Part shown: in pieces, positions 17,932 to 28,145 of the stretch
Numbering within the stretch: position 1 is the first letter of the stretch
Layout of the letters: every line of letters starts with the position of its first letter
Assembly: GCF_011317445.1 (NCBI RefSeq)
Contig: NZ_JAAAPL010000001.1
Coordinates: 2,065,001 to 2,129,000 of the forward strand
Source: Chelativorans multitrophicus
Lineage (GTDB): Bacteria > Pseudomonadota > Alphaproteobacteria > Rhizobiales > Rhizobiaceae
Reading direction: 5' to 3'
Length of the DNA: 64,000 nt
Notes under the pieces: generated by a model
Seen by the model: the letters and a program-made list of their open reading frames with translations, nothing else
Told to the model about the DNA's origin: nothing
Databases searched by the model: none
Made by a program: the position numbers and the translations under genes

Positions 17932-19238
17932 GCACCGGTTTTTTCGGCAACCTGCAGCCGATCTCTTATGAAGGGCCGCAAAGCGACAATCCCCTGGCCT
18001 TCCGCCATTATAACCCCGACGAGGTCGTGCTCGGCAAGCGGCTTGAGGACCATTTGCGTTTCGCCGTCTGCTATTGGCACACCTTCGTCTGGCCCGGCGG
18101 CGATCCCTTCGGCGGACAGACCTTCGAACGCCCCTGGTTCGGCGATACGATGGAGAGGGCAAGGCTCAAGGCGGATGTCGCATTCGAGCTGTTCGAAATC
18201 CTCGGAGTTCCTTTTTTCACCTTCCACGACGCCGATGTGCGCCCGGAAGGCGCCTCCTATTCCGAGAGCGTAGCCCGCCTGAACGACATCGCGGATTATA
18301 TCGCGGCCAAGATGGAGAAGACGGGCGTCAGGCTTCTTTGGGGCACGGCCAATCTCTTTTCCCACCGCCGCTTCATGGCGGGCGCCGCCACCAATCCCGA
18401 TCCGGATGTTTTCGCCTACGCGGCCGCTACCGTGAAGGCCTGCATCGACGTGACGAAGCGCCTCAATGGCGAGAACTATGTGCTCTGGGGCGGGCGAGAG
18501 GGCTACGAAACCCTGCTCAACACCGACTTGGGCCGCGAACTGGATCAGCTCGGCCGCTTCCTCTCCATGGTGGTGGACTACAAGCATCGAATTGGCTTCA
18601 AGGGCGCGATTCTCATCGAGCCAAAGCCGCAGGAACCCACCAAGCACCAGTACGATTTTGACGTCGGCACGGTCTACGGCTTCCTGAAGCGCTACGGGCT
18701 GGAAGATGAGGTGAAGGTGAATATCGAGCAGGGCCATGCGCTGCTCGCCGGCCATTCCTTCGAGCATGAGCTTGCGCTTGCCGCCACGCTCGGGATTTTC
18801 GGCTCCATCGACATGAACCGGAACGACTATCAGTCCGGCTGGGATACCGACCAGTTCCCCAACAATGCGCCGGAGGCGGCCCTGGCCTATTACTATATTC
18901 TCCAGGCCGGGGGCTTCACGACGGGAGGCACCAATTTCGATGCCAAGCTGCGTCGTCAGTCGCTAGACCCGGAAGACCTGGTCGCCGCCCATATCGGCGG
19001 CATGGATATCTGCGCCCAGGGGCTCAAGGCCGCCGCCCGTATGATCGAGGACAAAGCGCTGAGCGGACCCCTTGAGGAGCGCTATTCGGGATGGAACGCC
19101 ACTGAGGCGCAGGCGATGCTGAAGGGCGAGCGCTCGCTCGAAGCCATCGCCGAGCGCGTGGCGCGTGAGAACCTTGATCCGAAGCCGCGTTCGGGTCGCC
19201 AGGAGAAGCTTGAGAATATCATAAACCGCTACGTTTAG
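17928..19238 (+). CDS. xylA: xylose isomerase
   Basis: A 436-residue class II xylose isomerase converting D-xylose to D-xylulose. Signature segments are [16 protein letters not shown] (catalytic His), [13 protein letters not shown] (catalytic Asp), [19 protein letters not shown] with metal ligand Glu, [17 protein letters not shown], and [17 protein letters not shown]. Length and motifs are complete. It overlaps xylB by four bases. No xylose transporter or LacI-type xylR accompanies the pair; such genes may lie elsewhere. Confidence 0.97.
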   Translation: MSTGFFGNLQPISYEGPQSDNPLAFRHYNPDEVVLGKRLEDHLRFAVCYWHTFVWPGGDPFGGQTFERPWFGDTMERARLKADVAFELFEILGVPFFTFHDADVRPEGASYSESVARLNDIADYIAAKMEKTGVRLLWGTANLFSHRRFMAGAATNPDPDVFAYAAATVKACIDVTKRLNGENYVLWGGREGYETLLNTDLGRELDQLGRFLSMVVDYKHRIGFKGAILIEPKPQEPTKHQYDFDVGTVYGFLKRYGLEDEVKVNIEQGHALLAGHSFEHELALAATLGIFGSIDMNRNDYQSGWDTDQFPNNAPEAALAYYYILQAGGFTTGGTNFDAKLRRQSLDPEDLVAAHIGGMDICAQGLKAAARMIEDKALSGPLEERYSGWNATEAQAMLKGERSLEAIAERVARENLDPKPRSGRQEKLENIINRYV

Positions 19239-19324
19239 CCGCAGGCTCTTCCATTTCGGTATTAAGTTATGCGCATTTAAGCGAAAGCTTCGGAACGCGT
19301 CTTAAAGGCGCGGTTTCAAGGAAA

Positions 19325-19345
19325 GCTGCGGGTTTCACCCGTAGC
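19325..19345 (+). terminator. stem-loop downstream of xylA
   Basis: GCTgCGGGT-TTC-ACCCGtAGC, an imperfect 9-bp hairpin 86 bp past the xylA stop, without a T-tract. It may be a weak terminator or an mRNA-stabilising stem. The rest of the 286-bp gap to 19524 shows no other clear element. Confidence 0.35.
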
Positions 19346-19524
19346 GCACTGTTGCTAAACCACTACACAGCGCGTATTTATTGCTTTCTTTCCGCGCTTT
19401 ATCAACGCGCGATAAACCGCACGCATATTTCCCTATAAACTTGTCGCCAAATCTTCATCTGACCGCCTTCATACCGACAGGATTGATGGCCTAGATTCAG
19501 AACTCCGAACGTTGGAGGCGCAGG

Positions 19525-19749
19525 ATGAGCATTGATAGAAAGGTGGAAGCAGAAATCGACGCGCTGCTCGCGTGCGATGACTCGGCAACCGTTATCGACA
19601 TGCTGCTGTCGATGCCTCACGTGATGGCTGCCGATAATACCGATTGGAACAAGATCCTTCATGCGCGGCTTCAAACGCGCCTCACCCGGAAGATGCGGGA
19701 GGTGCTGGAGAACGCAAAGGAACCTGATAATTCGCGGAGCGCCGCATGA
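19525..19749 (+). CDS. small hypothetical protein (74 aa)
   Basis: A 74-residue charged soluble protein (MSIDRKVEAEIDALLACDD...) with no signal peptide or membrane helix. It appears helical, with Leu/Met/Ile at heptad-like spacing (LLACDD, TVIDMLLSMP) and a basic C-terminal part (RLQTRLTRKMREVL). The start is supported by GGAGGCGCAGG directly before the ATG. It lies between xylA and the convergent IclR gene. I do not recognise the family; protein coding is likely but not certain. Confidence 0.5.
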   Translation: MSIDRKVEAEIDALLACDDSATVIDMLLSMPHVMAADNTDWNKILHARLQTRLTRKMREVLENAKEPDNSRSAA

Positions 19750-19763
19750 AAGCGCCCAGGTGC

Positions 19764-20558
19764 TTATTGGAATGCGAGAAGGTCCTCGATTTTGGCCGCG
19801 GCCTCAAGAAGGGGCGGCAGGAGGATCTCCCGCATCTCCTCACAGGAAAAACGTGCCGATTGCGTGGAGATGTTGACCGCCGCCACCACGGCACCCGTCC
19901 GCGATCGCACGGGCACGGCAATCGACCGCAGCCCCAGCTCGAGTTCCTCGTCAACGATGGCATAGCCTGCCCGCCGGACATCAGCCACGCGGGCCGCAAG
20001 GGCCTGCCGGTCCGTCAACGTCTTGGGCGTGTTGGCGCGAATGCTCGCCTTGTCCAGAAGACGGGCGAGTTCGGCATCGTCCAGGCCTGAAAGAAGCACC
20101 CGCCCCATGGAAGTGCAGTAGGCCGGCAATCGCGTTCCTACCGACAGGGAGACGGAAACGATGCGCCTTCCGGCCACACGAGCCACATAGACGACATCTT
20201 CACCCTCCAGAACCGCCGCCGAACAGGATTCGCCCACGTCCTGTGAAACCTCGCGCAGGATAGGTTCAGCGAGGGACCAGATGGACCCTCCGCCCAGCCA
20301 CACCCGGCACAGCGAGATCAGCTTGGCCGAAAGCACGAATTGCCGCCCCTTCTGCTGGGCATAGCCTTCAGCAACCAGCGTAAGCAGCAGCCGGCGTGCG
20401 CCCGCGCGCGTCAGCCCTGCCGCCTCCGCCACCTCCGTCAGCCTCAGGCCGCCAGGCGCCGCCGACAGGATTTCCAGCACGCCAAGCCCTTTTGCCAGCG
20501 ACCCCACCAGGTCACGCTGTTCAGGCTCGCGTTCCATTGACGCAACCGTCTCACTCAT
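19764..20558 (-). CDS. IclR family regulator (PcaR/PobR-like)
   Basis: A 264-residue IclR-family regulator. An N-terminal winged helix (KGLGVLEILSAAPGGLRLTEVAEAAGL) is followed by the effector domain, with SVSLSVGTRLPAYCTSMGRV and DEELELGLRSIAVPV typical of the PcaR/PobR group that senses protocatechuate-pathway intermediates. It is divergent from pcaIJF with a 58-bp control region containing inverted repeats. By analogy with PcaR, beta-ketoadipate could be the inducer; this is inferred from gene position. Confidence 0.9.
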   Translation of the reverse strand: MSETVASMEREPEQRDLVGSLAKGLGVLEILSAAPGGLRLTEVAEAAGLTRAGARRLLLTLVAEGYAQQKGRQFVLSAKLISLCRVWLGGGSIWSLAEPILREVSQDVGESCSAAVLEGEDVVYVARVAGRRIVSVSLSVGTRLPAYCTSMGRVLLSGLDDAELARLLDKASIRANTPKTLTDRQALAARVADVRRAGYAIVDEELELGLRSIAVPVRSRTGAVVAAVNISTQSARFSCEEMREILLPPLLEAAAKIEDLLAFQ

Positions 20559-20572
20559 CTAATTACGTATCG

Positions 20573-20602
20573 CATAAAAAACTTATGTTCGCAATACGAA
20601 CA
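20573..20602. promoter_or_regulatory. paired inverted repeats between iclR gene and pcaI
   Basis: Two overlapping inverted repeats fill the divergent gap: CATAA-N5-TTATG at 20573-20587 and TGTTCG-N5-CGAACA at 20586-20602. The second is the same type as IclR-family operators of the PcaR/PobR group, which contain TTCG half-sites. Sitting between the two starts, they are probably the binding site of the IclR regulator. Confidence 0.6.
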
Positions 20603-20616
20603 TTTTGGAGGCGATG

Positions 20617-21474
20617 ATGGCGCGCTTCATGCCGCTGGAACAGGCGGTACGAGAGAATTTGAAACATGGCGATACGGTCGCCTTCGAGGGCTTCACTCAC
20701 CTCATTCCCACGGCGGCGGTCCACGAGGCGATACGCCAGGGGTTCATGGATTTAACTCTCGTTCGCATGACGCCGGACCTGATCTATGATCAGATGGTTG
20801 GCATGGGCATGGCCAAGAAGCTTGTCTTCTCCTATGTCGGCAATCCCGGCGTCGGTCTTCTTCGGCGGGTGCGTGATTCCGTCGAGAATGGCTGGCCGCG
20901 CGGGGTGGAGATCGAAGAGCATTCCCACGCAGCCATGGCGAATGCCTATGAAGCCGGTGCCGCCGGCCTGCCGCTGGCTGTTTTACGCGGCTATCGCGGT
21001 GCGGGCCTTGCCGAGGTGAACCCCAATATAAAGAGCATCACCTGCCCGTTCACGGGGGAGAAGCTGGCCGCCGTGCCCGCAGTCAGGCCGGATGTGACCT
21101 TCATTCACGCCCAGAAGGCCGACAAGAAGGGCAATGTCCTCATCGAGGGCATCATCGGCATTCAGAAAGAAGCTGCGCTCGCCGCCAAGCGCGCTGTTGT
21201 CACCGTGGAAGAGGTGGTCGACGATTTCTCGGACGCCCACCCCAATCTCTGCATCCTGCCGCATTGGACCATTACGGCGATCGCCGAAGTCCCCGGCGGC
21301 GCGCACCCCTCCTATACGCACGGCTATTACGCCCGTGACAACGCCGCCTATCTGGAGTGGGATCAGATCGCGGCGGATCGTGAGCGTTTCCGTTTATGGA
21401 TGGAAGAGCATGTCATGAAGGCAAAGCCTGAGGATTTTGCCGCACGCGTCGAGAAGCTGAGGGTGGCGAAATGA
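20617..21474 (+). CDS. pcaI: 3-oxoadipate CoA-transferase subunit A
   Basis: Alpha subunit of the family I CoA-transferase activating beta-ketoadipate with succinyl-CoA. The N-terminus MARFMPLEQAVRENLKHGDTVAFEGFTHLIP and the GNPGVGLLRRVRDSVENGWPRGVE region match CatI/PcaI. ATG 20617 is chosen because GGAGG lies 5 nt upstream; ATG 20614 would be only 2 nt from it. The stop overlaps the pcaJ start (ATGA). The 285-residue length is typical of the longer CatI-type subunits. Confidence 0.92.
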   Translation: MARFMPLEQAVRENLKHGDTVAFEGFTHLIPTAAVHEAIRQGFMDLTLVRMTPDLIYDQMVGMGMAKKLVFSYVGNPGVGLLRRVRDSVENGWPRGVEIEEHSHAAMANAYEAGAAGLPLAVLRGYRGAGLAEVNPNIKSITCPFTGEKLAAVPAVRPDVTFIHAQKADKKGNVLIEGIIGIQKEAALAAKRAVVTVEEVVDDFSDAHPNLCILPHWTITAIAEVPGGAHPSYTHGYYARDNAAYLEWDQIAADRERFRLWMEEHVMKAKPEDFAARVEKLRVAK

Positions 21475-22241
21475 GTGATTTTACCCCCAATGAGATGATG
21501 ACCATTGCCGCCTCTCGCGCGCTGACAAGCACGGACGTGTGCTTTGTCGGCATTGGCGCCCCTTCGGCGGCCTGCAATGTGGCGCGGCTCACCCATGCGC
21601 CGGACATAACGCTGATCTACGAATCGGGTACGATCGGCACCGCGCCGGACGTATTGCCGCTGTCCATCGGAGACGGCGAATTGTGCGATACCGCGCTCAC
21701 CACCGTTTCTGTGCCGGAGATGTTCCGGTACTGGCTGCAAGGCGGGCGCATCACCATCGGTTTCCTGGGAGCCGCCCAGCTGGACAAGTATGGCAACATC
21801 AATACCACGGTCATTGGCGATTACCATAAGCCCAAGACGCGCCTGCCCGGCGGTGGCGGTGCGCCGGAGATCGCCACCTCTTCCCAGCAGGTCTACATCA
21901 CCATGGCGCAGTCCAAGCGGGGAATGGTGGAGAAGATCGATTTCTACACCTCCTTCGGCCATGGCGATGGAGGCGATCACCGCAAGCGGCTCGGCATTGA
22001 CACCAAAGGGCCGACGCTTCTCATCACGGACCTCGCCATCTGGAAGCCGGACCCGGAAACGAAGGAGTTCACCGTGGTTTCCATGCATCCGGGCGTCACC
22101 CGCGAGATGGTGCAGGAAACCTGCGGCTGGCAAGTCAAGTTTGCCGACAAGGTCGAGGAAACCCCCGCGCCGACCGAGCTGGAACTGAAGACTCTTCGCG
22201 ATCTCAAGGCGCGCACCGACGCGGCGCACAAGGGCAATTAG
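21471..22241 (+). CDS. pcaJ: 3-oxoadipate CoA-transferase subunit B
   Basis: A 256-residue beta subunit of the 3-oxoadipate:succinyl-CoA transferase. It contains LIYESGTIGTAPDVLPLSIGDGEL, the region with the catalytic Glu of this family, and QLDKYGNINTTVIGDYHKPK. It overlaps pcaI by four bases and is followed 11 bp later by pcaF. The two subunits together form 3-oxoadipyl-CoA. Confidence 0.92.
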   Translation: MSDFTPNEMMTIAASRALTSTDVCFVGIGAPSAACNVARLTHAPDITLIYESGTIGTAPDVLPLSIGDGELCDTALTTVSVPEMFRYWLQGGRITIGFLGAAQLDKYGNINTTVIGDYHKPKTRLPGGGGAPEIATSSQQVYITMAQSKRGMVEKIDFYTSFGHGDGGDHRKRLGIDTKGPTLLITDLAIWKPDPETKEFTVVSMHPGVTREMVQETCGWQVKFADKVEETPAPTELELKTLRDLKARTDAAHKGN

Positions 22242-22252
22242 GAGCATAGATC

Positions 22253-23454
<1,202 letters not shown>

Positions 23455-23458
<4 letters not shown>

Positions 23459-23862
23459 CCCTCAAGCCAATTCTCGACCATAAGGCCGGGAACGAAGCGG
23501 AAGGCGCGATCGCTGGTCACCAGCGTCGCGCCCGCTTCCAGGGCGTGTGCGGCAATCAGCATGTCGAGCGGCTGGAGCATTCGTCCCTCTCTTCTAAGCT
23601 GCGCCCGCATCTCGCCATATCGGCACGCCACTTCCGCTGTCCACGGTAGGATCTCAACCAGATCGAACAATGCGTCAGCAGCCGCCGCTAAGCGTTTTGC
23701 TTCCGGCCGCTGGGCAAGTCCGTATCTGGTCTCAGCGTAGGTCACAACGGAAACGCAAAGTTCGGCTTTTCCATAGGCCGAAATTCGCCAGTCCAGCGTG
23801 GTACTTCGGCCGTGCATAAAGGCACTCACGGCGTTAGTGTCGAGCATGAAGCGCTGCTTCAT
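23455..23862 (-). CDS. vapC: VapC-type PIN-domain toxin
   Basis: A 135-residue PIN-domain protein, predicted to be a Mg2+-dependent endoribonuclease toxin. The acidic active-site residues are visible: FMLDTNAVSAFMHG (Asp), VVTYAETRYG (Glu), LQPLDMLIAAHALEAG (Asp) and TLVTSDRAFRFVPGL (Asp). The start overlaps the vapB stop by four bases. The stop codon overlaps the pcaF stop codon on the other strand in the bases TTAA, so the toxin transcript runs antisense into pcaF. Confidence 0.92.
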
Positions 23863-24119
23863 GCCAGCGGATCGTCACGCTCGTGGACGCCCTGCTCGCG
23901 ATCCTCCATAAAGCCTTCCAGCTCCTCTGAAGGAATCCGCTCACGCAGTTCGAAGAATTTGTCCCATGATTCCGTGCGCCGAGGGCTCTGAGAAAGAATC
24001 ACATCTCCCGTCTCGGAATCACGGCGAATTTCCACCTCGTCACCCTCGAAACGAAATTCGGCAGGCAATCGTACGGCCTGACTGCGGCCGTTCCAGAAAA
24101 GCTTTGCGATCTGGGGCAT
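23859..24119 (-). CDS. vapB: VapB-type antitoxin (SpoVT/AbrB fold)
   Basis: An 86-residue antitoxin. The N-terminus (MPQIAKLFWNGRSQAVRLP) and FEGDEVEIRRD form a swapped-hairpin AbrB/MazE-type DNA-binding domain, and the acidic C-terminal segment should bind the toxin. ATG 24119 is preferred to the in-frame ATG at 24131, because GGAGG lies about 5 nt upstream of it. A 28-bp palindrome lies immediately upstream, consistent with autoregulation. Confidence 0.9.
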   Translation of the reverse strand: MPQIAKLFWNGRSQAVRLPAEFRFEGDEVEIRRDSETGDVILSQSPRRTESWDKFFELRERIPSEELEGFMEDREQGVHERDDPLA

Positions 24120-24132
24120 AGGCGCCTCCATC

Positions 24133-24160
24133 GGTGATATATACCATGATATATATCACC
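24133..24160. promoter_or_regulatory. VapBC operator palindrome
   Basis: GGTGATATATA-CCATGA-TATATATCACC: perfect 11-bp arms with a 6-bp centre, 14 bp upstream of the vapB start. AbrB-type antitoxins bind such AT-rich palindromes to repress their own operon, so this is the likely operator. It also lies just past the end of the deaminase gene. Confidence 0.75.
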
Positions 24161-24182
24161 GGCAGGCTATCGACAACAAAGG

Positions 24183-24779
24183 CTAATTCAGCGGAATGTC
24201 GTTCTCGGCCTTGCTCTTCTGGTAGGTTTCCGAAAGCCTCGCATAGACCCCGGAGAGCTTCGAGATCCGTTTTGCCGCCCCTTCCCTTTCCGGCTCCGGC
24301 AATTCCCGCGCCAGCGCCGGTATGGAGTAGCTTTTCCAGAACGCATTCTGCGCCGCATAGCCGCCGGGCTCCAGCCGAAAGACCTCCTTCAGGATCTTCA
24401 GATCGTGCGGAATGGCGAATGAATCCCGCGAATCCTCGTGGCTGAAGAGATAGAAGAAATTGTCGAAGCCGCTCCAGGTGATGGCCGAAAGGCAGAGCGA
24501 GCAGGGCTCATGCGTTGAGAGGAAGATGCAGTCCTTCGTGTCGGCCCGGCTCTCCTTCGGCATCTCGTAGAAGCGCTTCAACGCATGCATCTCGCCATGC
24601 CAGAGCGGGTTTTCGATCTCGTTGTTGGTCTCTGCGATCACCAGCGACAGATCGCGCTTTCGCAGAATGGCCGCGCCGAAGATCTTGTTCCCCGCCGCCA
24701 CCCCGGCTTCGGTCTTGGGCACGATATCGTATTCGATCACATCGAGCAGCCGGTCGATAAGTGTCGGTTCAGGGTTCAT
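24183..24779 (-). CDS. cytidine/deoxycytidylate-deaminase-family nucleoside deaminase
   Basis: A 198-residue zinc deaminase. The catalytic motif is in NPLWHGEMHAL (His and Glu) and the zinc-binding CxxC in HEPCSLCLSAITWSGF. Length and the C-terminal region (KILKEVFRLEPGGYAAQNAFW) differ from TadA and guanine deaminase. It is the last gene of the ureide operon (TGATG overlap with allA), so a purine- or ureide-related substrate is expected. Its real substrate cannot be told from sequence. ATG 24779 is preceded by GGAGCGGTG. Confidence 0.78.
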   Translation of the reverse strand: MNPEPTLIDRLLDVIEYDIVPKTEAGVAAGNKIFGAAILRKRDLSLVIAETNNEIENPLWHGEMHALKRFYEMPKESRADTKDCIFLSTHEPCSLCLSAITWSGFDNFFYLFSHEDSRDSFAIPHDLKILKEVFRLEPGGYAAQNAFWKSYSIPALARELPEPEREGAAKRISKLSGVYARLSETYQKSKAENDIPLN

Positions 24780-25276
24780 CACCGCTCCGGCAGGTGGATT
24801 TCATAGGGTTCGGGAAAGAAGAACTCCTCCAGATTGTTGCCCTCCCCGCCGCGGTCGACAATCAGGAAATCCTGCTCCTCCCCGATTGGCGTCAGCACGC
24901 CGTGCCAGGTGTTGCGGGCATAGTTCACGCCCTGCCCCGGCTTGGTGATGAAGGCACGCGGCACCCCCGGCCGGCCGCTTTCGTCCGGGCAGACGATTAC
25001 TAGAAAGGGGCTGGACGTAAGAGGCATGAAAGCCTGGCTTCCCAGTGGATGCCGCTCCACCATGTTCAGAGTTAGCGGCAGGTCGTAAGGCTGCCCGCGC
25101 GCGATGCTCACCATCACCCGCGCGTTTTCTCCGCCCACCTCGACCTTCGCCAGATCGTGAAAGCGCTGGGTCTTGCCGTTGTTGATCGGGAAGCTGGTCC
25201 CCTCCTCCGCCTCGATCACGTCGCCGAATGGCGCAAACGCATCTTTCGTCAAAGGTTCGGCGATGATTTTCCTCAT
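24779..25276 (-). CDS. allA: ureidoglycolate lyase
   Basis: A 165-residue ureidoglycolate lyase, splitting (S)-ureidoglycolate into glyoxylate and urea. Typical features are the N-terminal AEPLTKDAFAPFGDVIE, NMVERHPLGSQAFMPL with a conserved His, and a cupin-like core with NYARNTWHGVLTPIGEEQDFL. It overlaps the start of the deaminase and the end of the upstream aminohydrolase (ATGA), showing a compact operon. Confidence 0.94.
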   Translation of the reverse strand: MRKIIAEPLTKDAFAPFGDVIEAEEGTSFPINNGKTQRFHDLAKVEVGGENARVMVSIARGQPYDLPLTLNMVERHPLGSQAFMPLTSSPFLVIVCPDESGRPGVPRAFITKPGQGVNYARNTWHGVLTPIGEEQDFLIVDRGGEGNNLEEFFFPEPYEIHLPER

Positions 25277-26115
25277 TTATCCACTCTCCGCCACAGCGGT
25301 TTCAGCGCTGCGTGCCTGTTTACATCCTTGTAGAGCAGATAGCGGAACTTGCCGGGGCCGCCAGCGTAGCATGCCTGTGGGCAGAATGCCCTGAGCCACA
25401 TGAAATCTCCCGCCTCCACTTCCACCCAATCCTGGTTGAGCCGGTAGACCGCCTTGCCTTCGAGCACATAGAGCCCGTGCTCCATGACGTGCGTCTCCGC
25501 GAAGGGGATTACCGCGCCCGGCTCGAACGTCACGATCGTCACATGCATGTCGTGCCGCACGTCCTCCGGGTCGACGAAGCGCGTCGTGGCCCATTTTCCC
25601 TCGGTGCCCGGCATCGCCGTCGGCGCGATATCCTTCTCGTTGACGAAGAACGCCTCCGGCACAGGAACCCCGTCTACGCTCTCATAAGACTTGCGAATCC
25701 AGTGGAAGCGCACAGGTGCGGAACTCTCGTTTCGGGCCGTCCAGCGGCTTTCAGGCGGCAGGAACGCGTAGCCGCCCGGCTCCATCCGATGCTTCCGGCC
25801 ATCCAGTTCCACCGTTAATTCGCCTTCGACGACGAAAAGGACTGCCTCTGCCTCAAGGTCCGGCTCAGGCTTTTCGCTGCCGCCGCCCGGCTGCACTTCC
25901 ATGATGTATTGCGAGAAGGTCTCGGCAAATCCCGAGAGCGGCCGCGCGATGATCCAGGCCCGCGTCTTTTCCCAAAGTGGCAGGACGCTGGTGACGATAT
26001 CGCGCATCACCCCCTTGGGAATCACCGCATAGGCTTCGGTGAAGACGGCCCTCCCGGTAAGAAGATCCGTTTGTGGCGGGTGTCCGCCCGTGGGCGCGTA
26101 ATAGTTTCTGGTCAT
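25273..26115 (-). CDS. allE: (S)-ureidoglycine aminohydrolase
   Basis: A 280-residue bicupin, the UGHY/AllE family that converts (S)-ureidoglycine to (S)-ureidoglycolate with release of ammonia. Two cupin domains are visible: LEAEAVLFVVEGELTVELDG and the C-terminal EHGLYVLEGKAVYRLNQDW, with metal ligands in FAETHVMEHGLYVLEG. Databases often call this family bifunctional allantoicase/ureidoglycine aminohydrolase, but no allantoicase fold is visible here. It overlaps both neighbours by four bases. Confidence 0.9.
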   Translation of the reverse strand: MTRNYYAPTGGHPPQTDLLTGRAVFTEAYAVIPKGVMRDIVTSVLPLWEKTRAWIIARPLSGFAETFSQYIMEVQPGGGSEKPEPDLEAEAVLFVVEGELTVELDGRKHRMEPGGYAFLPPESRWTARNESSAPVRFHWIRKSYESVDGVPVPEAFFVNEKDIAPTAMPGTEGKWATTRFVDPEDVRHDMHVTIVTFEPGAVIPFAETHVMEHGLYVLEGKAVYRLNQDWVEVEAGDFMWLRAFCPQACYAGGPGKFRYLLYKDVNRHAALKPLWRRVDK

Positions 26116-27569
26116 GACGGCAGGATGTCCTTGAGCCTCAGATAAGCGATCCGCTCCACCTGGCCGCAGGCCGTAGCGAACTCCTCTTCCGGGCCCTTTT
26201 CGATACGTGTCTCGAAGGCTCGCAGGATGCTTTGCTTCGTGTTGTCCTTGACGGCAATGATGAAGGGAAAGCCGAATTTTTCCATGTAGCGCGTGTTGAG
26301 GTCAGTGAAGCGCGCGCGCTCCTCGTCCGTCAGCGCGTCGAGGCCAGCCGAAGCCTGTTCCTTCGCCGATTCCGGCGTGAGCCGCTTTGCTGCCGCGAGC
26401 TTGCCCGCAAGGTCTGGATGCGCCTTCAGCACGCCCAGCCGCTCCTCCTCGCCTGCCGAATGGAACATTCGCGCCAGCGCGTTGTGAAGGCCCACGGCGC
26501 TGTCATGCGCCGGCCCGAGCTCCAAGTCATGGGCCCGTTCGGCGATCCAGGGCGAATGCTCGAAAATCGAGCCGAAGCGCTCCACGAACTCCGCTTTCCC
26601 CATGCGGCTCGGCCTCAGCGTCGGCGCTTGATAGGGGTGATGCTCCATCCAATGACGGGCGATATCCATCCGCCGCGGCAGCCACACCTTCTCATGGCCT
26701 TTTACATAATCGATGAAGCGCCTGAGCGCGGCCGCCCGCCCCGGCCGGCCGATCAGCCGGCAATGGAGGCCCACGCTCATCATGGCCGGCCGGCCGCGCC
26801 TTCCCTCTTCATAGAGCGTATCAAACGCATCCTTCAGGTAGGCAAAGAACTGGTCGCCGGAATTGAACCCTTGCGGCGTGGCAAATCGCATATCATTGGC
26901 GTCGAGCGTATATGGGATGACGAGCTGCGGCCGCGCAGGCTTCCCATGCCCGTCGTGGTCGAGCCAGTAAGGCAGGTCATCGTCATAGGTATCGGAGATC
27001 CAGTCGAACCCGCCCTGCTCGATGGCGAGCTTGACGGAGTTCACCGACGTACGCCCAAGATAAAGCCCTTTCGGCGGTTCGCCCACGACTTCAGTGTGCA
27101 GCCGCACGGCTTCATCCAGATCCCTGCGTTCCTCCTCTTCCGAATGGGCGCGATAGTCGATCCAGCGAAGCCCGTGGCTCGCAATTTCCCAGCATGCCTC
27201 CTTCATGGCCGCCACCTGTTCCGGCGAGCGGGCGAGCGCAGTCGCAACACCATAGACGGTTACGGGCACTTCGGCCTCGGTGAACATGCGGTGTAGCCGC
27301 CAGAAGCCGACGCGAGCGCCGTACTCGTAAATCGACTCCATGTTCCAGTGCCGCATGCCTGGCCAGGGCTGCGCTCCGACAATCTCCGAGAGGAAGGCCT
27401 CGGATGCCTCATCCCCATGCAGGATACAGTTTTCGCCGCCCTCTTCGTAATTGACGACGAATTGCACCGCCGCATAGGCGCCGCCGGGCCACTTGGGATT
27501 CGGCGGATTGGCTCCGTAGCCTCGCATATTCCGGAAATAGCGCCTCATGTCTGCATTCTCCGCGCTCAT
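26112..27569 (-). CDS. puuE: fused allantoinase (PuuE) - OHCU decarboxylase (UraD)
   Basis: A 485-residue two-domain enzyme. Residues about 10-305 are a PuuE-type allantoinase of the polysaccharide deacetylase superfamily ([52 protein letters not shown]). Residues about 320-485 are 2-oxo-4-hydroxy-4-carboxy-5-ureidoimidazoline decarboxylase ([43 protein letters not shown]). The fusion makes allantoin and then hydrolyses it. ATG 27569 fits the N-terminal length of relatives; ATG 27548 has a better-spaced GGAG and is possible. It heads the ureide operon. Confidence 0.93.
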   Translation of the reverse strand: MSAENADMRRYFRNMRGYGANPPNPKWPGGAYAAVQFVVNYEEGGENCILHGDEASEAFLSEIVGAQPWPGMRHWNMESIYEYGARVGFWRLHRMFTEAEVPVTVYGVATALARSPEQVAAMKEACWEIASHGLRWIDYRAHSEEEERRDLDEAVRLHTEVVGEPPKGLYLGRTSVNSVKLAIEQGGFDWISDTYDDDLPYWLDHDGHGKPARPQLVIPYTLDANDMRFATPQGFNSGDQFFAYLKDAFDTLYEEGRRGRPAMMSVGLHCRLIGRPGRAAALRRFIDYVKGHEKVWLPRRMDIARHWMEHHPYQAPTLRPSRMGKAEFVERFGSIFEHSPWIAERAHDLELGPAHDSAVGLHNALARMFHSAGEEERLGVLKAHPDLAGKLAAAKRLTPESAKEQASAGLDALTDEERARFTDLNTRYMEKFGFPFIIAVKDNTKQSILRAFETRIEKGPEEEFATACGQVERIAYLRLKDILPS

Positions 27570-27610
27570 CTCGTTTTCAACGATAGCCGAAGGTTTCCGG
27601 GCTTATTCCC

Positions 27611-27637
27611 TGCAAAAAATTTGAAAGTCTTTTTGCA
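27611..27637. promoter_or_regulatory. palindromic operator TGCAAAAA-N11-TTTTTGCA in the puuE/hiuH gap
   Basis: The 27-bp sequence has perfect 8-bp arms (TGCAAAAA/TTTTTGCA) around an 11-bp centre, the spacing of a LysR-type T-N11-A site. It contains AAAAATTTGAAAGTC (27615-27629), found identically in the lysR/puuD gap. It lies about 40 bp upstream of the puuE-uraD start and 85 bp from hiuH, so it could control both directions. Confidence 0.6.
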
Positions 27638-27719
27638 GCCTTTCTACCCCACCCCCCTTATGCACGCCGCCGATTTGCCGCACAATCGACAGCACAGAAA
27701 AGAAGTAGGGAGAGACCGC

Positions 27720-28085
27720 ATGGGTGAACAAGCTGAAGGCCGGCTGACGACCCATGTTCTTGACACGGCGGCAGGCCGGCCCGCCGCGGGCATGGAAATC
27801 GCGCTTTACAGGTTCAACGGTGACATGCGCACGCATCTGAAGACCGTCAGAACCAATGCCGACGGCCGCTGCGACGCGCCGCTTCTGGAAGGCAGAAGTT
27901 TCACGCCTGGCCGATACGAAATCGTCTTCGAAGTCGGCGCCTATCTGCGCGCAATGGGCACCGCGCTTCCCGCACCGCCTTTTCTCGACCAGGTGCCGAT
28001 TCGCTTCGGCATGGCTGAGCATGCGCATTACCATGTGCCGCTCCTCGTCTCGCCCTATGGCTACTCTACGTATCGGGGGAGCTGA
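27720..28085 (+). CDS. hiuH: 5-hydroxyisourate hydrolase (transthyretin-related)
   Basis: A 121-residue HIU hydrolase, the step after urate oxidation. The signature features are the N-terminal [22 protein letters not shown]-type strand ([15 protein letters not shown]), [20 protein letters not shown] with the canonical C-terminal YRGS, and conserved His and Arg. ATG 27720 ([13 protein letters not shown]) has GGGAG nearby; the open frame upstream overlaps the divergent puuE region and is not part of the gene. Confidence 0.95.
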   Translation: MGEQAEGRLTTHVLDTAAGRPAAGMEIALYRFNGDMRTHLKTVRTNADGRCDAPLLEGRSFTPGRYEIVFEVGAYLRAMGTALPAPPFLDQVPIRFGMAEHAHYHVPLLVSPYGYSTYRGS

Positions 28086-28145
28086 GCAAATGCTGATGGC
28101 GCGCTTTACCGGGATAGAGGGGGGTGCCAAAGGGCACGACGCCTC

